DNA of 64,000 nucleotides from CAXXOK01 sp964497495. Lineage in GTDB: Bacteria > Bacillota > Clostridia > Christensenellales > Aristaeellaceae. The notes beneath the pieces are model-generated. The model was not told the DNA's origin, searched no databases, and saw nothing but the letters and a program-made list of their open reading frames with translations. The DNA lies in the NCBI GenBank assembly GCA_964497495.1, contig CAZCCZ010000003.1, positions 62,001 through 126,000 of the forward strand, written 5' to 3'. The translations under genes were made by a program, and so were the position numbers. Shown piece by piece: positions 24,281 to 32,430 of the stretch. The number at the start of each line of letters is the position of its first letter. Positions within the stretch are counted from its first letter, which is position 1.

Positions 24281-24967
24281 ATGGCAACATCGAGGTTTAG
24301 TCTATTCATGTTGGAAATTCCTGCAGACCTCACAACATCCCGAATGGCTGAGTTGCTAACATTTCGCAATGATGACGTAAGCAAGATCGTTGTTGATGAC
24401 TACGATGATACAAATATCGACGGTTACTATGTTTCAAAAGTCAAGAAGAATGAGATCATCTTCAATTTTGGTACAAGTCAGCTTGAACATACAGTTGTTG
24501 AACGTTCTATGCTTGTAAAGTTCAATCTTAATTCTGCATTACAATTGTTGATATGTGTTGGGAATGTGTCACTGGTGAATCAGATGATCACTCAAATATC
24601 GATCTGTTTTGACAATAGAGTTACTGTTGATGCCAAGCAGATTGATTTGGCACAGTTAGTATCAGAACTGGCTTTCGATAAAAGCATACTTCTAAAAAAA
24701 GCAAGGATAAACGAAATCATCTTGGAAAACGGGGTTCTCGCCAATTGCACATTTGAATTTGATCAGTATGAAAATGCAATGAGAATATTGGAAAAGAATA
24801 AAGACAGAATAGCACAAATATGTGTATACATTCCATTTCAAAAGGATTATGACATTGACGGAGTATCATGCACGATATATAAATCTGGGTCGCTGATTAT
24901 ACATACAGCTTTTTCATCTTTTTCGGAACAACTGAAAAAAACAATATATCGCCTCTATTCAAAATAG
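24281..24967 (+). CDS. Unknown protein, first gene of candidate defence operon
   Basis: A 228-residue protein starting MATSRFSLFMLEIPADLTTS. It alternates beta-strand and helix with no membrane segment, signal peptide, zinc motif or nucleotide-binding loop that I can see. It ends FSSFSEQLKKTIYRLYSK. ATG at 24281 follows GGGAAGGG by five bases; an upstream in-frame ATG at 24254 has no ribosome-binding site. It is 12 bases before the nuclease gene, so the products are likely to act together. It could be a sensor, inhibitor or structural partner. I do not recognise the family. Confidence 0.75.
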   Translation: MATSRFSLFMLEIPADLTTSRMAELLTFRNDDVSKIVVDDYDDTNIDGYYVSKVKKNEIIFNFGTSQLEHTVVERSMLVKFNLNSALQLLICVGNVSLVNQMITQISICFDNRVTVDAKQIDLAQLVSELAFDKSILLKKARINEIILENGVLANCTFEFDQYENAMRILEKNKDRIAQICVYIPFQKDYDIDGVSCTIYKSGSLIIHTAFSSFSEQLKKTIYRLYSK

Positions 24968-24979
24968 GAGGGACTCAAG

Positions 24980-25921
24980 ATGGGTGAGAATGCGACGAAA
25001 ATCGGACAGCGACTTGAAGGCTGGGGAAGTAATATTTTTTCTGATATGGCGTGGAAAGAAGTCACACGCGATTTAGAAATAGCATGTACCCGTAAGGGCG
25101 TACATAAAAAAAGGACACATGGCATTGATCTGCTTTTGGAATATACTGATCCATATTTGGGTGTAAAGCAAGGCATTATCGTTGAATGTAAGAATAGGCA
25201 AATGCGTTCTATCACATTAGATGACGTGAATGAATGGGTTTTGGAATTGCAAAACTTAATCGAATGTTCTCATTCGGCGCCGGAGCTAAAAAGATTAAAT
25301 TTCGATTCTGAAATATCAACAGGACTGTTACTTGTTCATGCTAATGACGTGTTCGATGCAAAAAGATGGCGCGAAATCTTACGAGCAGTCCAAGTTAAAA
25401 TTAAGAGAACGAGAATGAGCATATACATAGCTTCGAATATCCAGATTGACATGTGGCAATCCGTCATTAACTATATTCATAAAAAAGATGGAACATTATC
25501 ATTTGTTTATCCGAGTATAAACGAATCAAATCCTCGTGATACAAACTATATTACAGTTAACTTCCTATTCTCAAAGTATATTTTCGCTGAACAGTTACAT
25601 AAAGTTGAGGGCACCGGCAGTAACGGCTATCCCATAACAGAGTACAAACGAAACCGTATTGTTTTTAGTTTTGATGATATTGCTGTGGAATCGTTTCAAT
25701 ATCTTTGGAGTATGTTCAAGAAATTCCAGTTTACAGATCACTTAGTCGAGAAGTATATTTTTGTATTCTTCCCAAGAGGTAAAGATGACGTGAAATTTGT
25801 GAATGACAACCTAATAAAATCACTGGAAAACGGCATTACACCTCCCATCACGCAACAAGACAAGGAGAAAATTCATATAGAGTTTTTAGAGAATCGTTAC
25901 TTATCTCCAGTAGATAATTGA
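24980..25921 (+). CDS. PD-(D/E)XK nuclease-like protein (GapS4a-like)
   Basis: A 313-residue protein. It starts MGENATKIGQRLEGWGSNIF. Residues 46-71 contain THGID and, 19 residues later, VECK, giving Asp50 and Glu69-Cys-Lys71. That is the PD-(D/E)XK metal site of restriction-type nucleases. The opening MGEN..KIG, the THGID.....Y..P stretch and the following IECSH region recall the GapS4a family, half of a two-gene anti-phage system. This is from memory and unverified. AGGAGGG lies seven bases before the ATG. The C-terminal 150 residues are unassigned. Likely a DNA-cutting effector. Confidence 0.72.
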   Translation: MGENATKIGQRLEGWGSNIFSDMAWKEVTRDLEIACTRKGVHKKRTHGIDLLLEYTDPYLGVKQGIIVECKNRQMRSITLDDVNEWVLELQNLIECSHSAPELKRLNFDSEISTGLLLVHANDVFDAKRWREILRAVQVKIKRTRMSIYIASNIQIDMWQSVINYIHKKDGTLSFVYPSINESNPRDTNYITVNFLFSKYIFAEQLHKVEGTGSNGYPITEYKRNRIVFSFDDIAVESFQYLWSMFKKFQFTDHLVEKYIFVFFPRGKDDVKFVNDNLIKSLENGITPPITQQDKEKIHIEFLENRYLSPVDN

Positions 25922-25932
25922 GGTGAAAGTAA

Positions 25933-27054
25933 ATGATTAACGAATATGTGGATAATGTTGAATTAAAACGACTATTCGAAGATAAACTACTGACACCAGA
26001 AAACACAAGATATTTCTACAAGAAGCGTGGTATTTTAATGGCATCACAAAAGCCAGACGATCTTGCAGATCAAGCATATACCATTTTCTTGGGAACAAGT
26101 GATATACAAGAACTGCAGGATATGATGAATGTTGATGGCAGCTATATCCAATCTGCCGTTTTTCAATTGGAATGCACAGCCTACAATCCTGATTCCTTCA
26201 TAGAGGAATTGGTAGATGATATAAGCGCATCAAAGCGATGGCCAGGCTATAAATATACTATATCTACACCTACAAAAATCACTGATGATGAAGTTACTTT
26301 TTCGCTTCAATACGAAAAAGTAAACCGCGGGAGCAACCGCTTCCAAGCATGTGAAATCAAGCGAATCAACGTCAATTTTAGAAGATCTGCAAAGGATCGC
26401 TTATTAGTTGATGTTCGACAATCTACAACTGGTGATGCAACAAAAGCCATCACTTACCTAAAAGACCTGGCGCATGCATCCTCTGTTTCCGTTGACGATC
26501 CCGATAAATTCATGATAGATTTTATGAGCCTTGAGGCTCTGACATCACGACACAGAGTTGATTTCTTTGATAAGTTCGCTGCTGAGCAGTTTGAAGACTG
26601 GTACTTAAAAACAATAAATGGGATGTCAATAAAGCGTGGAAAAAACATTGAAAATGGAGATGAAGAAGAAGATACCGAGGATATCGGTGAACAAGAGATA
26701 ACTGGCGAATCGAATGACCTTGCCGGGATAAATCAAGCCATTCTTAATGGTCAAGCCCTACGTAGTAACAAGTTCGTTAACACATGCATAGAGCAAGGGT
26801 TCTATATTTCTTCGATGAAATATCATTATGTTATGAAGGGCGATGCAACTGAATATGTCATAGCAATAAGTAGTAAAAGAAACGTAATTCATGTAGATAT
26901 GGTTCGTTCATATCGAGATGATGACGATGACAAACCAGTAGTGTTTCCTTATTCAAAAGATGATCAAGATGCCATTATCCGTATTTTTCAAGAAAAGGTG
27001 CAAGAGATTTACTCCGATTTGATGAACGTACAAAAAGCTATCTCATCAGGCTGA
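25933..27054 (+). CDS. Unknown protein, third gene of operon (GapS4b-like N-terminus)
   Basis: A 373-residue protein. The N-terminal 60 residues (ENTRYFYKKRGILMASQKPD, then DLADQAYTIFLGTSDIQEL) resemble the SAP-like helical start that I associate with GapS4b partners of GapS4a nucleases. The middle is alpha-beta; residues 235-255 are a very acidic linker (ENGDEEEDTEDIGEQE). A C-terminal domain (about 265-373) is mixed. No catalytic motif is seen, so a sensing or targeting role beside the nuclease is plausible. GAGGTGAAAG precedes the ATG. The gene ends the operon; no clear terminator follows directly. Confidence 0.65.
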   Translation: MINEYVDNVELKRLFEDKLLTPENTRYFYKKRGILMASQKPDDLADQAYTIFLGTSDIQELQDMMNVDGSYIQSAVFQLECTAYNPDSFIEELVDDISASKRWPGYKYTISTPTKITDDEVTFSLQYEKVNRGSNRFQACEIKRINVNFRRSAKDRLLVDVRQSTTGDATKAITYLKDLAHASSVSVDDPDKFMIDFMSLEALTSRHRVDFFDKFAAEQFEDWYLKTINGMSIKRGKNIENGDEEEDTEDIGEQEITGESNDLAGINQAILNGQALRSNKFVNTCIEQGFYISSMKYHYVMKGDATEYVIAISSKRNVIHVDMVRSYRDDDDDKPVVFPYSKDDQDAIIRIFQEKVQEIYSDLMNVQKAISSG

Positions 27055-27778
27055 TATGTGTTTTCTTACAACAATGGTAACTCCATATGCAAGAGTCGTA
27101 TCATTTTTTGGTCACGTCAAGGATTTTGCGCACATTTGTGGAATCCGAGCGCCAAGCGGTTGTCGCCAGATGATATTTCCAGATTCCCCGAGCCGAAGCA
27201 CCGTGTAGGCTACCAAGCAGCCACCGTCGCCTGCGGTGGTGGCTTGTACTTGAGAGGCGTTGGGCCTAGCTTCATCCTTACACGATTCCCCGTTTCATAG
27301 TGCACCCACCCCCGATTGTATCAATAATATAAGCATTTTCCAACGTGCGTAAGGGAGTGTAACTTGGTAATGAACGATGTTCCTGATTCATATGTCGTAG
27401 CATTGTGAATGAACAAGAAAAGAAGTCTATCGGGATTTTCTTGAGGTGGTTTTAATTATGTAATGAATAGACTCCCCTCTTGACCACCATGATAGTGAAA
27501 ACAAACCCCGTATAATGAAAATTACTGCGAGTAATAAATATGGTGGCGAACAGAGTTGCGGAAGATTCCTGCAACTTGGTTTCGTATCTGCGTCCGGTTA
27601 CTGCGTTTCTCATGGAACTTATGGATGATTGGTCAGCTTCCAAAGCCTATCTCAGCGATGAATCCATTCGTACCCTGTGCCACAAGCGGCGTAATTCATT
27701 GGCGGAGTGCTTCGATTTTGCAAACATCGTTTGACTATATTTTTCGATTCCTCAGTGTTTATCAGAGGGCAATGGTAA
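27055..27778. other. Gene-poor stretch between converging genes
   Basis: About 720 bases with no gene that I can support. The first 250 bases are GC-richer than the rest and contain one strong hairpin (27214-27246). The remainder is AT-rich with two short overlapping ORFs near 27540-27816, without ribosome-binding sites or recognisable motifs. A TATAAT occurs at 27512-27517 but has no -35 box at normal distance. It may be debris of an older insertion. Confidence 0.6.
27214..27246. repeat. GC-rich imperfect hairpin
   Basis: CAAGCAGCCACCG pairs with CGGTGGTGGCTTG across a 7-base loop, with 12 of 13 positions paired (one is G-T). No T-run follows. It could stop transcription from either converging unit or be a REP-like element. 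Confidence 0.65.
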
Positions 27779-30700
27779 CTACTTTTTCTTTGCTAACTCA
27801 AGGTATAATTTATTAAGACGACCCATTATTCGTTTCAATTCGTCATCATTGTTATACTCTCTGTGCGCTTCTTGCGATAACATTGATATTTCCCTATGCG
27901 TTTCATTCCCACTGTCATATTTTGGTATATAAATCCGCGGCCTAATAGGAAACGATCTTGAATCCGACGACTTAAGTACATATTCAAAAGCAACTGGGGT
28001 ATTCATTACTCCACAAATATAGTGCGCTTCATCATAGGTAATGAACCTTCCATCAATATCTTCACAAATAGAAACGGCGTGGTTTTGAAACTGCGGTCTC
28101 TTCTCCCCGCCCCATGCAGTATTTACAGTAGAAATAACAGCAGCGCCCCATTTCGTGTTATCACGGAAGACAACATAATTATCAGCGAAACTATAAGCCC
28201 CCACCCTTGCTAATGCGTAAAATTCACCTTTCCTCCCAATGATACGCTCATTATATGTGGTTTGCGCTAAGATTAAGTCTTTATTCTTCTGATAAAAAGC
28301 TGATAATCCCGGAGCACATTTTGTTAATTCGCTAAGGGATATTGGCAATCGGGTGTCACGCTTGTCATAAGGGAAAGGGACAATCCTGCCCGAATATTCA
28401 ATATGAAATGGTGTTATATCAATACCTTTTATCAACGGATATAAATACTCTGTTTCTAATAATTCAATTGTTGGCATCACAGGATGCTTTGACTTTTTAA
28501 ACTGTACATTCTTTAAGCTTGTACAAGTTCTTGTTGACGGCAGCCCAGATAATTCAAAAATTGTCATCTCTTGCGGGTAGAATTCTATTCCCTCGCGGCC
28601 AAGATAATATGATTGCCCTGCGACAGATAGAAAATCTTGTATTTGTTGCTTTGATTCAACGTAAGAAAAGAAGTTTTTTGTTTCATGACAAGTTGCAACA
28701 ATAGATTTCTGAACATCAAAGTATTCATCCATTGGAAGCGTTTCATGACCATCGTAATTTTTCCTGCGTTTTAAAACATACCAATCGACATCAACACCAT
28801 TTCGATAATCTACCACTTTATAAGAAATATAATAAGTTAAAAACTTTTGTGTTACAGGCTTGAAAGGATGTCCAGATAACGTCCAGTTCGTGAATTTCCT
28901 AAAATAAAGGCGCTTATCGTCCGATAGGTATAGATTCCTGAAACCTTCATACGACTGTTGAAAGATAAGAGGTTCCGGCATAAGGAAGCCTAACACGCCG
29001 TCTTTTGAAAGATAGTTTTCTGCGACGACATTTAAAATTAGGGCACAAATATTTAGGTTTATTCCTCCTGTTATGCTGTCGCCAGAGAACAATTTCCTTG
29101 AAATACAAAGGGATGCAATTCTATCACGATAACCGGAAGGTAAGCTCTTCCAATCAACCCAAGGAGGATTCCCGACGATAATGTTAAATTTCCCAATATT
29201 TGCCGTGGTTAAGTGATTTGTTATAATGCGTGCCCATATTCCGTTCCAATTCTTCCGCTCTAAATCGACTAATACATCAGCAAGTTTATGAATCTGTCTT
29301 TTTATCGATTCGGTTAAATCTGATACATCAACTAATTTTTCTAAACACGTATAAACGCCATTCTCGTCAAGATTATGAATATATAGTTCAATGGACGTCA
29401 TTGCTTTTGAAAATTCCAATGCATCACTAACCATACTTGTAGGGACTAAAATATCTATGGGTGAGGCAAGTGTATTTATCGTGTATTCAAGACAATCTAC
29501 ATTATCATAAATACGTTTTCTAGGTACATACGACGAGTCACCTAAATAAATAGGTATTTCTATTTCGTTTTGATCTGTCAATAGATGCGCAATATTAATA
29601 AAGTAATTAACCCTTGCAGTGAGAACGGCAACAGGGTTTAGGTCAATACCCTTGACACGCGAAAGAACCGCAAGTAGTTGCTCTTTGTTATTTTTGCCCC
29701 GTGTTTCTTCAAGAACTTTATCAATCATAACCGTAATGAATGTTCCAGAACCACAACAAGGGTCAATGCCTTTCCAGTTTTCAATGCGGGTCAGATTTAA
29801 TGCTTCATCAACAACTTGTTGAGCTAACCAACGTTTAGTATAGTATTCACCAAGTGAATGCCGAACTGCAGAGGGTATCATACCTTGATATAATTCTTTG
29901 AAGAAATCTGTTGATTTTGCACCCGTGTTTAATACAGCTTTATCTGAGTATAGGGTTAATATACTAAAAATCCTAGAAATATCTTTAGCCATATCGGCTG
30001 TCCATTGTTCTTTTGTAGAATACCAAGAGAAAAAATCGCCTTCTAGTAGATTAGTGATCCCATAATCTCGGAAAACTGCCCCATCTTCTAGAGTAACAAG
30101 GTGGTGTCGGAGAGCCTCACTATCAATTTCTATTAGTGTCTCAAAATCAATTAATGTTTCCTTATAACGAACTATGCTTGTTATACGATAAGCTATTACC
30201 TTAACAATAATCATATAAGCAGTTTGCAAGGCAAACAGAGCAATATATTCATCATTACTGCCTTGTATGAATTGTGTGTTTAGCAAACCCTCTAGTGATG
30301 CTTTACGGTCTATGATTGCTTGCTGCTTTGAAAGATCATCATGGGAAAGACTAAATAGCTCCTTCCACTCTTCAAATAACATTTTTGTCTTTGGTGTCAT
30401 ATGCGTTGATAAATTAATATATAGCGTTTTTACGAGCGTAAAAGCTATGCCAGTATTTTCAGGAGGCATGCAAAACTGATTGACAAGATTTTCAGAACTC
30501 AGGCCAATAAGGCGTAGTTTTATTATCGCTTGAACTAGTCTATCTAGAATATCAAACGATAATCTATTGAATGGTTCGGTTATAATGCCTGCATCGTTGC
30601 GTAATACAAAACAGCCTTTTGTACCATCGGTCACAAAACCAACTAATTCTTTATCAAGTGGTACTCCTAAAAGGTAATCTGATATTTGAGAAACAGCTTT

Positions 30701-31048
30701 ATCCTGCTGGCTCCTATTAGACAGCGTTGATGGTTGTTTAAACTCAATGATAAGTGCACCAATGGCACTATCTGCTCTACCTTTTGTAATGTGTCGTTTT
30801 GTAGCAACTGCTACTTCTTTTACTGGATTGTATTCAAATCCAAGAGGAACGAAGACATCACGAAAGAAGGCGAATAATTCGCAATCGAAATAATTCTCAA
30901 TAGTTGCTTCATTGGGTGCTATTTTTGATTTTGCAATAATACGCTTACTTAATTCATCTAAAAGTGTTTTGTATTCAACCGAATGAATGATTGCGTTATA
31001 TTGCTTCTGTTTCAGGGACTGTAAGCAAGTATTTATTTTATCTGGCAT
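27779..31048 (-). CDS. Type IIG restriction-modification enzyme (fused nuclease and adenine methylase)
   Basis: A 1089-residue protein. The N-terminus has a PD-(D/E)XK nuclease: RADSAIG with Asp93, then IIEFK with Glu102 and Lys104. The central methylase has the AdoMet loop GIDPCCGSGTF near residue 430, GIDLNPVAVLTARVN about 45 residues later, and the amino-methylase motif NPPW near 627. The C-terminal third would be the target-recognition domain. One chain thus both cuts and protects DNA, so no separate genes are needed. Start ATG follows ATGAGG by eight bases. It faces the three-gene operon, forming a small defence island. Confidence 0.9.
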   Translation of the reverse strand: MPDKINTCLQSLKQKQYNAIIHSVEYKTLLDELSKRIIAKSKIAPNEATIENYFDCELFAFFRDVFVPLGFEYNPVKEVAVATKRHITKGRADSAIGALIIEFKQPSTLSNRSQQDKAVSQISDYLLGVPLDKELVGFVTDGTKGCFVLRNDAGIITEPFNRLSFDILDRLVQAIIKLRLIGLSSENLVNQFCMPPENTGIAFTLVKTLYINLSTHMTPKTKMLFEEWKELFSLSHDDLSKQQAIIDRKASLEGLLNTQFIQGSNDEYIALFALQTAYMIIVKVIAYRITSIVRYKETLIDFETLIEIDSEALRHHLVTLEDGAVFRDYGITNLLEGDFFSWYSTKEQWTADMAKDISRIFSILTLYSDKAVLNTGAKSTDFFKELYQGMIPSAVRHSLGEYYTKRWLAQQVVDEALNLTRIENWKGIDPCCGSGTFITVMIDKVLEETRGKNNKEQLLAVLSRVKGIDLNPVAVLTARVNYFINIAHLLTDQNEIEIPIYLGDSSYVPRKRIYDNVDCLEYTINTLASPIDILVPTSMVSDALEFSKAMTSIELYIHNLDENGVYTCLEKLVDVSDLTESIKRQIHKLADVLVDLERKNWNGIWARIITNHLTTANIGKFNIIVGNPPWVDWKSLPSGYRDRIASLCISRKLFSGDSITGGINLNICALILNVVAENYLSKDGVLGFLMPEPLIFQQSYEGFRNLYLSDDKRLYFRKFTNWTLSGHPFKPVTQKFLTYYISYKVVDYRNGVDVDWYVLKRRKNYDGHETLPMDEYFDVQKSIVATCHETKNFFSYVESKQQIQDFLSVAGQSYYLGREGIEFYPQEMTIFELSGLPSTRTCTSLKNVQFKKSKHPVMPTIELLETEYLYPLIKGIDITPFHIEYSGRIVPFPYDKRDTRLPISLSELTKCAPGLSAFYQKNKDLILAQTTYNERIIGRKGEFYALARVGAYSFADNYVVFRDNTKWGAAVISTVNTAWGGEKRPQFQNHAVSICEDIDGRFITYDEAHYICGVMNTPVAFEYVLKSSDSRSFPIRPRIYIPKYDSGNETHREISMLSQEAHREYNNDDELKRIMGRLNKLYLELAKKK

Positions 31049-31068
31049 TACATTAACCTCATAGAAAG

Positions 31069-31194
31069 TTATTTACGAGAAATGTTTCTGACCCTGTTCA
31101 ATATGATGAACTTGATCATTTCGCTTTCCAATGTCTCTTCTGGTACATATTGAGTATCTGGTATATTGATCACGTTGTTATTAACTATACTCAT
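31069..31194 (-). CDS. Small 41-residue protein upstream of the Type IIG gene
   Basis: ATG at 31194 has a GAGGA ribosome-binding site six bases away, lies downstream of a good promoter, and ends 20 bases before the Type IIG start. The product begins MSIVNNNVINIPDTQYVPEE and ends LNRVRNISRK. It has no helix-turn-helix, so it does not look like a standard controller protein. It may be a leader peptide or a small partner of the enzyme. No family is recognised. Confidence 0.6.
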   Translation of the reverse strand: MSIVNNNVINIPDTQYVPEETLESEMIKFIILNRVRNISRK

Positions 31195-31227
31195 ATCAGT
31201 CCTCGTAAATCTCTTGTACTTATATTT

Positions 31228-31256
31228 ATGTTAACTTTTAACTCGCGGCCTGTCAA
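31228..31256 (-). promoter_or_regulatory. Promoter of small ORF and Type IIG gene
   Basis: On the minus strand, TTGACA (31256-31251) and TAACAT (31233-31228) with a 17-base spacer, about 35 bases before the small ORF. Confidence 0.72.
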
Positions 31257-31316
31257 TATATTGATTATTGATGAGACATGAATTTTGCTAAACCCGTTAA
31301 ATAGCAATAATCTGTT

Positions 31317-31342
31317 AAGTGCGTCAGTAAGTGCGTCAGTAA
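31317..31342. repeat. 12-bp direct repeat near tRNA-Glu 3' end
   Basis: AAGTGCGTCAGT occurs twice in direct succession (31317-31328 and 31329-31340), followed by AA. It lies about 50 bases from the end of tRNA-Glu, at the AT-rich side of the composition break. It could be a recombinase arm site of an integrated element. Confidence 0.6.
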
Positions 31343-31383
31343 AAAAGAAAAACGCCCATGAAAGTCTTATATCATAAGCGTTT
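31341..31383 (-). terminator. Probable terminator of the tRNA operon
   Basis: On the minus strand AAACGC (from 31383) pairs with GCGTTT (ending 31350), followed by a T-rich run TTTTTCTTTTTT. The loop holds an inner palindrome CTTAT-GAT-ATAAG. Confidence 0.55.
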
Positions 31384-31388
31384 GATGG

Positions 31389-31463
31389 TGGTAGCTCCAA
31401 GGGGAATCGAACCCCTGATTTCGCCTTGAGAGGGCGACGTCTTAACCGCTTGACCATGGAGCC
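31389..31463 (-). tRNA. tRNA-Glu (anticodon CTC)
   Basis: The minus strand starts GGCTCCATGGTCAAGCGG and ends GGAGCTACCA with CCA encoded. The anticodon stem TCGCC/GGCGA holds loop CTCTCAA, giving anticodon CTC for GAG codons. The T arm is AGGGGTTCGATTCCCCT. The first acceptor pair is G1-U72, a wobble pair, and not the usual G-C. The 3' end faces the AT-rich island. Confidence 0.95.
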
Positions 31464-31468
31464 ACGAA

Positions 31469-31542
31469 TGGCTGGGGAACTAGGATTCGAACCTAGACAA
31501 TACGAGTCAGAGTCGTAGGTGCTACCATTACACAATTCCCCA
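31469..31542 (-). tRNA. tRNA-Gln (anticodon CTG)
   Basis: The minus strand starts TGGGGAATTGTGTAATGG and ends TTCCCCAGCCA with CCA encoded. The anticodon stem TACGA/TCGTA holds loop CTCTGAC, anticodon CTG for CAG codons, as suits a GC-rich genome. It lies five bases upstream of tRNA-Glu in the same transcript. Confidence 0.96.
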
Positions 31543-31562
31543 TCGCGCCAGCCGCAGGCATT

Positions 31563-31591
31563 ATTATACGTGGCGGCCGCCGTCCTGTCAA
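31563..31591 (-). promoter_or_regulatory. Consensus promoter of the tRNA operon
   Basis: On the minus strand, perfect TTGACA (31591-31586) and perfect TATAAT (31568-31563) with a 17-base spacer, ending about 20 bases before tRNA-Gln. Confidence 0.95.
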
Positions 31592-31639
31592 GCGGTTTAT
31601 GAAAATGTCGAGCCTTATAATACGTTGCGCCGCCTGCGT

Positions 31640-32269
31640 TTAACCCTGCCTTTCCAGCCTGCCCAACAGCTCCGCGCCGTCGATGCAGAACCGCATGTCC
31701 TTCACGCCAAGTTTGGCGCCGTAACGGTGCGTGCATTCGTTGGCGGCCGTTACCGCCGCGAGCAGGGTCTCCGCGTCCGCCCCCGCCACGGCGGCGACGG
31801 AGCGATAACCCGCCTCGTAGAACGCTTCGGCCGCGACCGCCCCGATGCCGTTAATACGCGTAAGATCGCAAAGGGCGTACAGCAGCCCCCTTTCCTCCGG
31901 TTCGCTTTCAAGGTATTGCAGAGAAGTCTTGACACCCCGCCGGGCCAGCGCGGAAACCGGCGCACCGACCGCGACGGAAAAATCCGCAAGCGGAACGGGC
32001 CTGGGAATCAGGCCGTACAGTTCCCGGCGAAGAAGCGTCAGGTAGGCCCCCGGCACGGCCGAGGCTGAGGCAAGGGCCGCGATTAAGGCGGGCGAGGCGA
32101 GCGCCGCATGCAACTGGCCCGCGTTGCGAATCCCCAATCGCTCCAGCGCGGCGAACCGCGCGTACAGATCTTCCTTCAGCATCCTCCGCCCCGGGGTCAG
32201 CTCCCGGCGCGCCAGAATATCCCTGAAATCCGAAAGCGTCAGTCTCGCAAGTTCAACGGTACGGGGCAT
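31640..32269 (-). CDS. DUF4332-like helix-hairpin-helix protein
   Basis: A 209-residue Ala- and Leu-rich protein. It has repeated helix-hairpin-helix-like segments, RFAALERLGIRNAGQLHAAL near residue 45 and LTRINGIGAVAAEAFYEAGY near 140, resembling DUF4332 proteins, which are thought to bind DNA or act as scaffolds. ATG at 32269 is six bases after GGGAGGG; the ATG at 32275 touches the site and is less likely. The exact function is unknown. Confidence 0.7.
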   Translation of the reverse strand: MPRTVELARLTLSDFRDILARRELTPGRRMLKEDLYARFAALERLGIRNAGQLHAALASPALIAALASASAVPGAYLTLLRRELYGLIPRPVPLADFSVAVGAPVSALARRGVKTSLQYLESEPEERGLLYALCDLTRINGIGAVAAEAFYEAGYRSVAAVAGADAETLLAAVTAANECTHRYGAKLGVKDMRFCIDGAELLGRLERQG

Positions 32270-32325
32270 ACGCATCCCTCCCGAAATTGGTATCCCGGAC
32301 GAATCACATCTCTTTCTCCTGAATG

Positions 32326-32395
32326 ATTATAACAGGTTAAACCTGCCAACAGTAAGTCGGCTTTTGTTTCGGGACGGAACGAAGAGTTTAAACTC
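32326..32395. promoter_or_regulatory. Divergent control region with two palindromes
   Basis: A minus-strand TATAAT (32331-32326) serves the leftward gene but no good -35 is seen. CAGGTT-A-AACCTG (32333-32345), a perfect palindrome, touches it and may bind a repressor or activator. A second perfect palindrome, GAGTTTAAACTC, lies at 32384-32395 before the rightward gene. Confidence 0.55.
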
Positions 32396-32430
32396 CCTGA
32401 CGAGAGAAACCCGTTGGGAGGCTGCGTACC

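Larger units (their letters stand above)
24210..31388. mobile_element. AT-rich defence-type island beside tRNA-Glu
   Basis: Base composition falls sharply from the GC-rich prophage to an AT-rich stretch and rises again at the tRNA genes. The island holds a three-gene rightward operon, a GC-rich hairpin region, and a leftward Type IIG restriction-modification gene with a small ORF before it. The left side is bordered by insertion-sequence debris, the right side by the 3' end of tRNA-Glu. This supports arrival by horizontal transfer, either as cargo of the prophage or as a separate insertion. No integrase is visible. Confidence 0.75.

Noticed and set aside
27058..27300. 80-codon ORF directly after the third operon gene
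   Set aside because: Begins at a TTG-like or GTG-like codon without ribosome-binding site, and contains the GC hairpin; composition is unlike the neighbouring genes.
27540..27734. 64-codon rightward ORF in the gap before the Type IIG gene
   Set aside because: No ribosome-binding site and no motif; an overlapping ORF in another frame is equally long.
31191..31736. Leftward ORF covering both tRNA genes
   Set aside because: It reads through two clear tRNAs, their promoter and a terminator.
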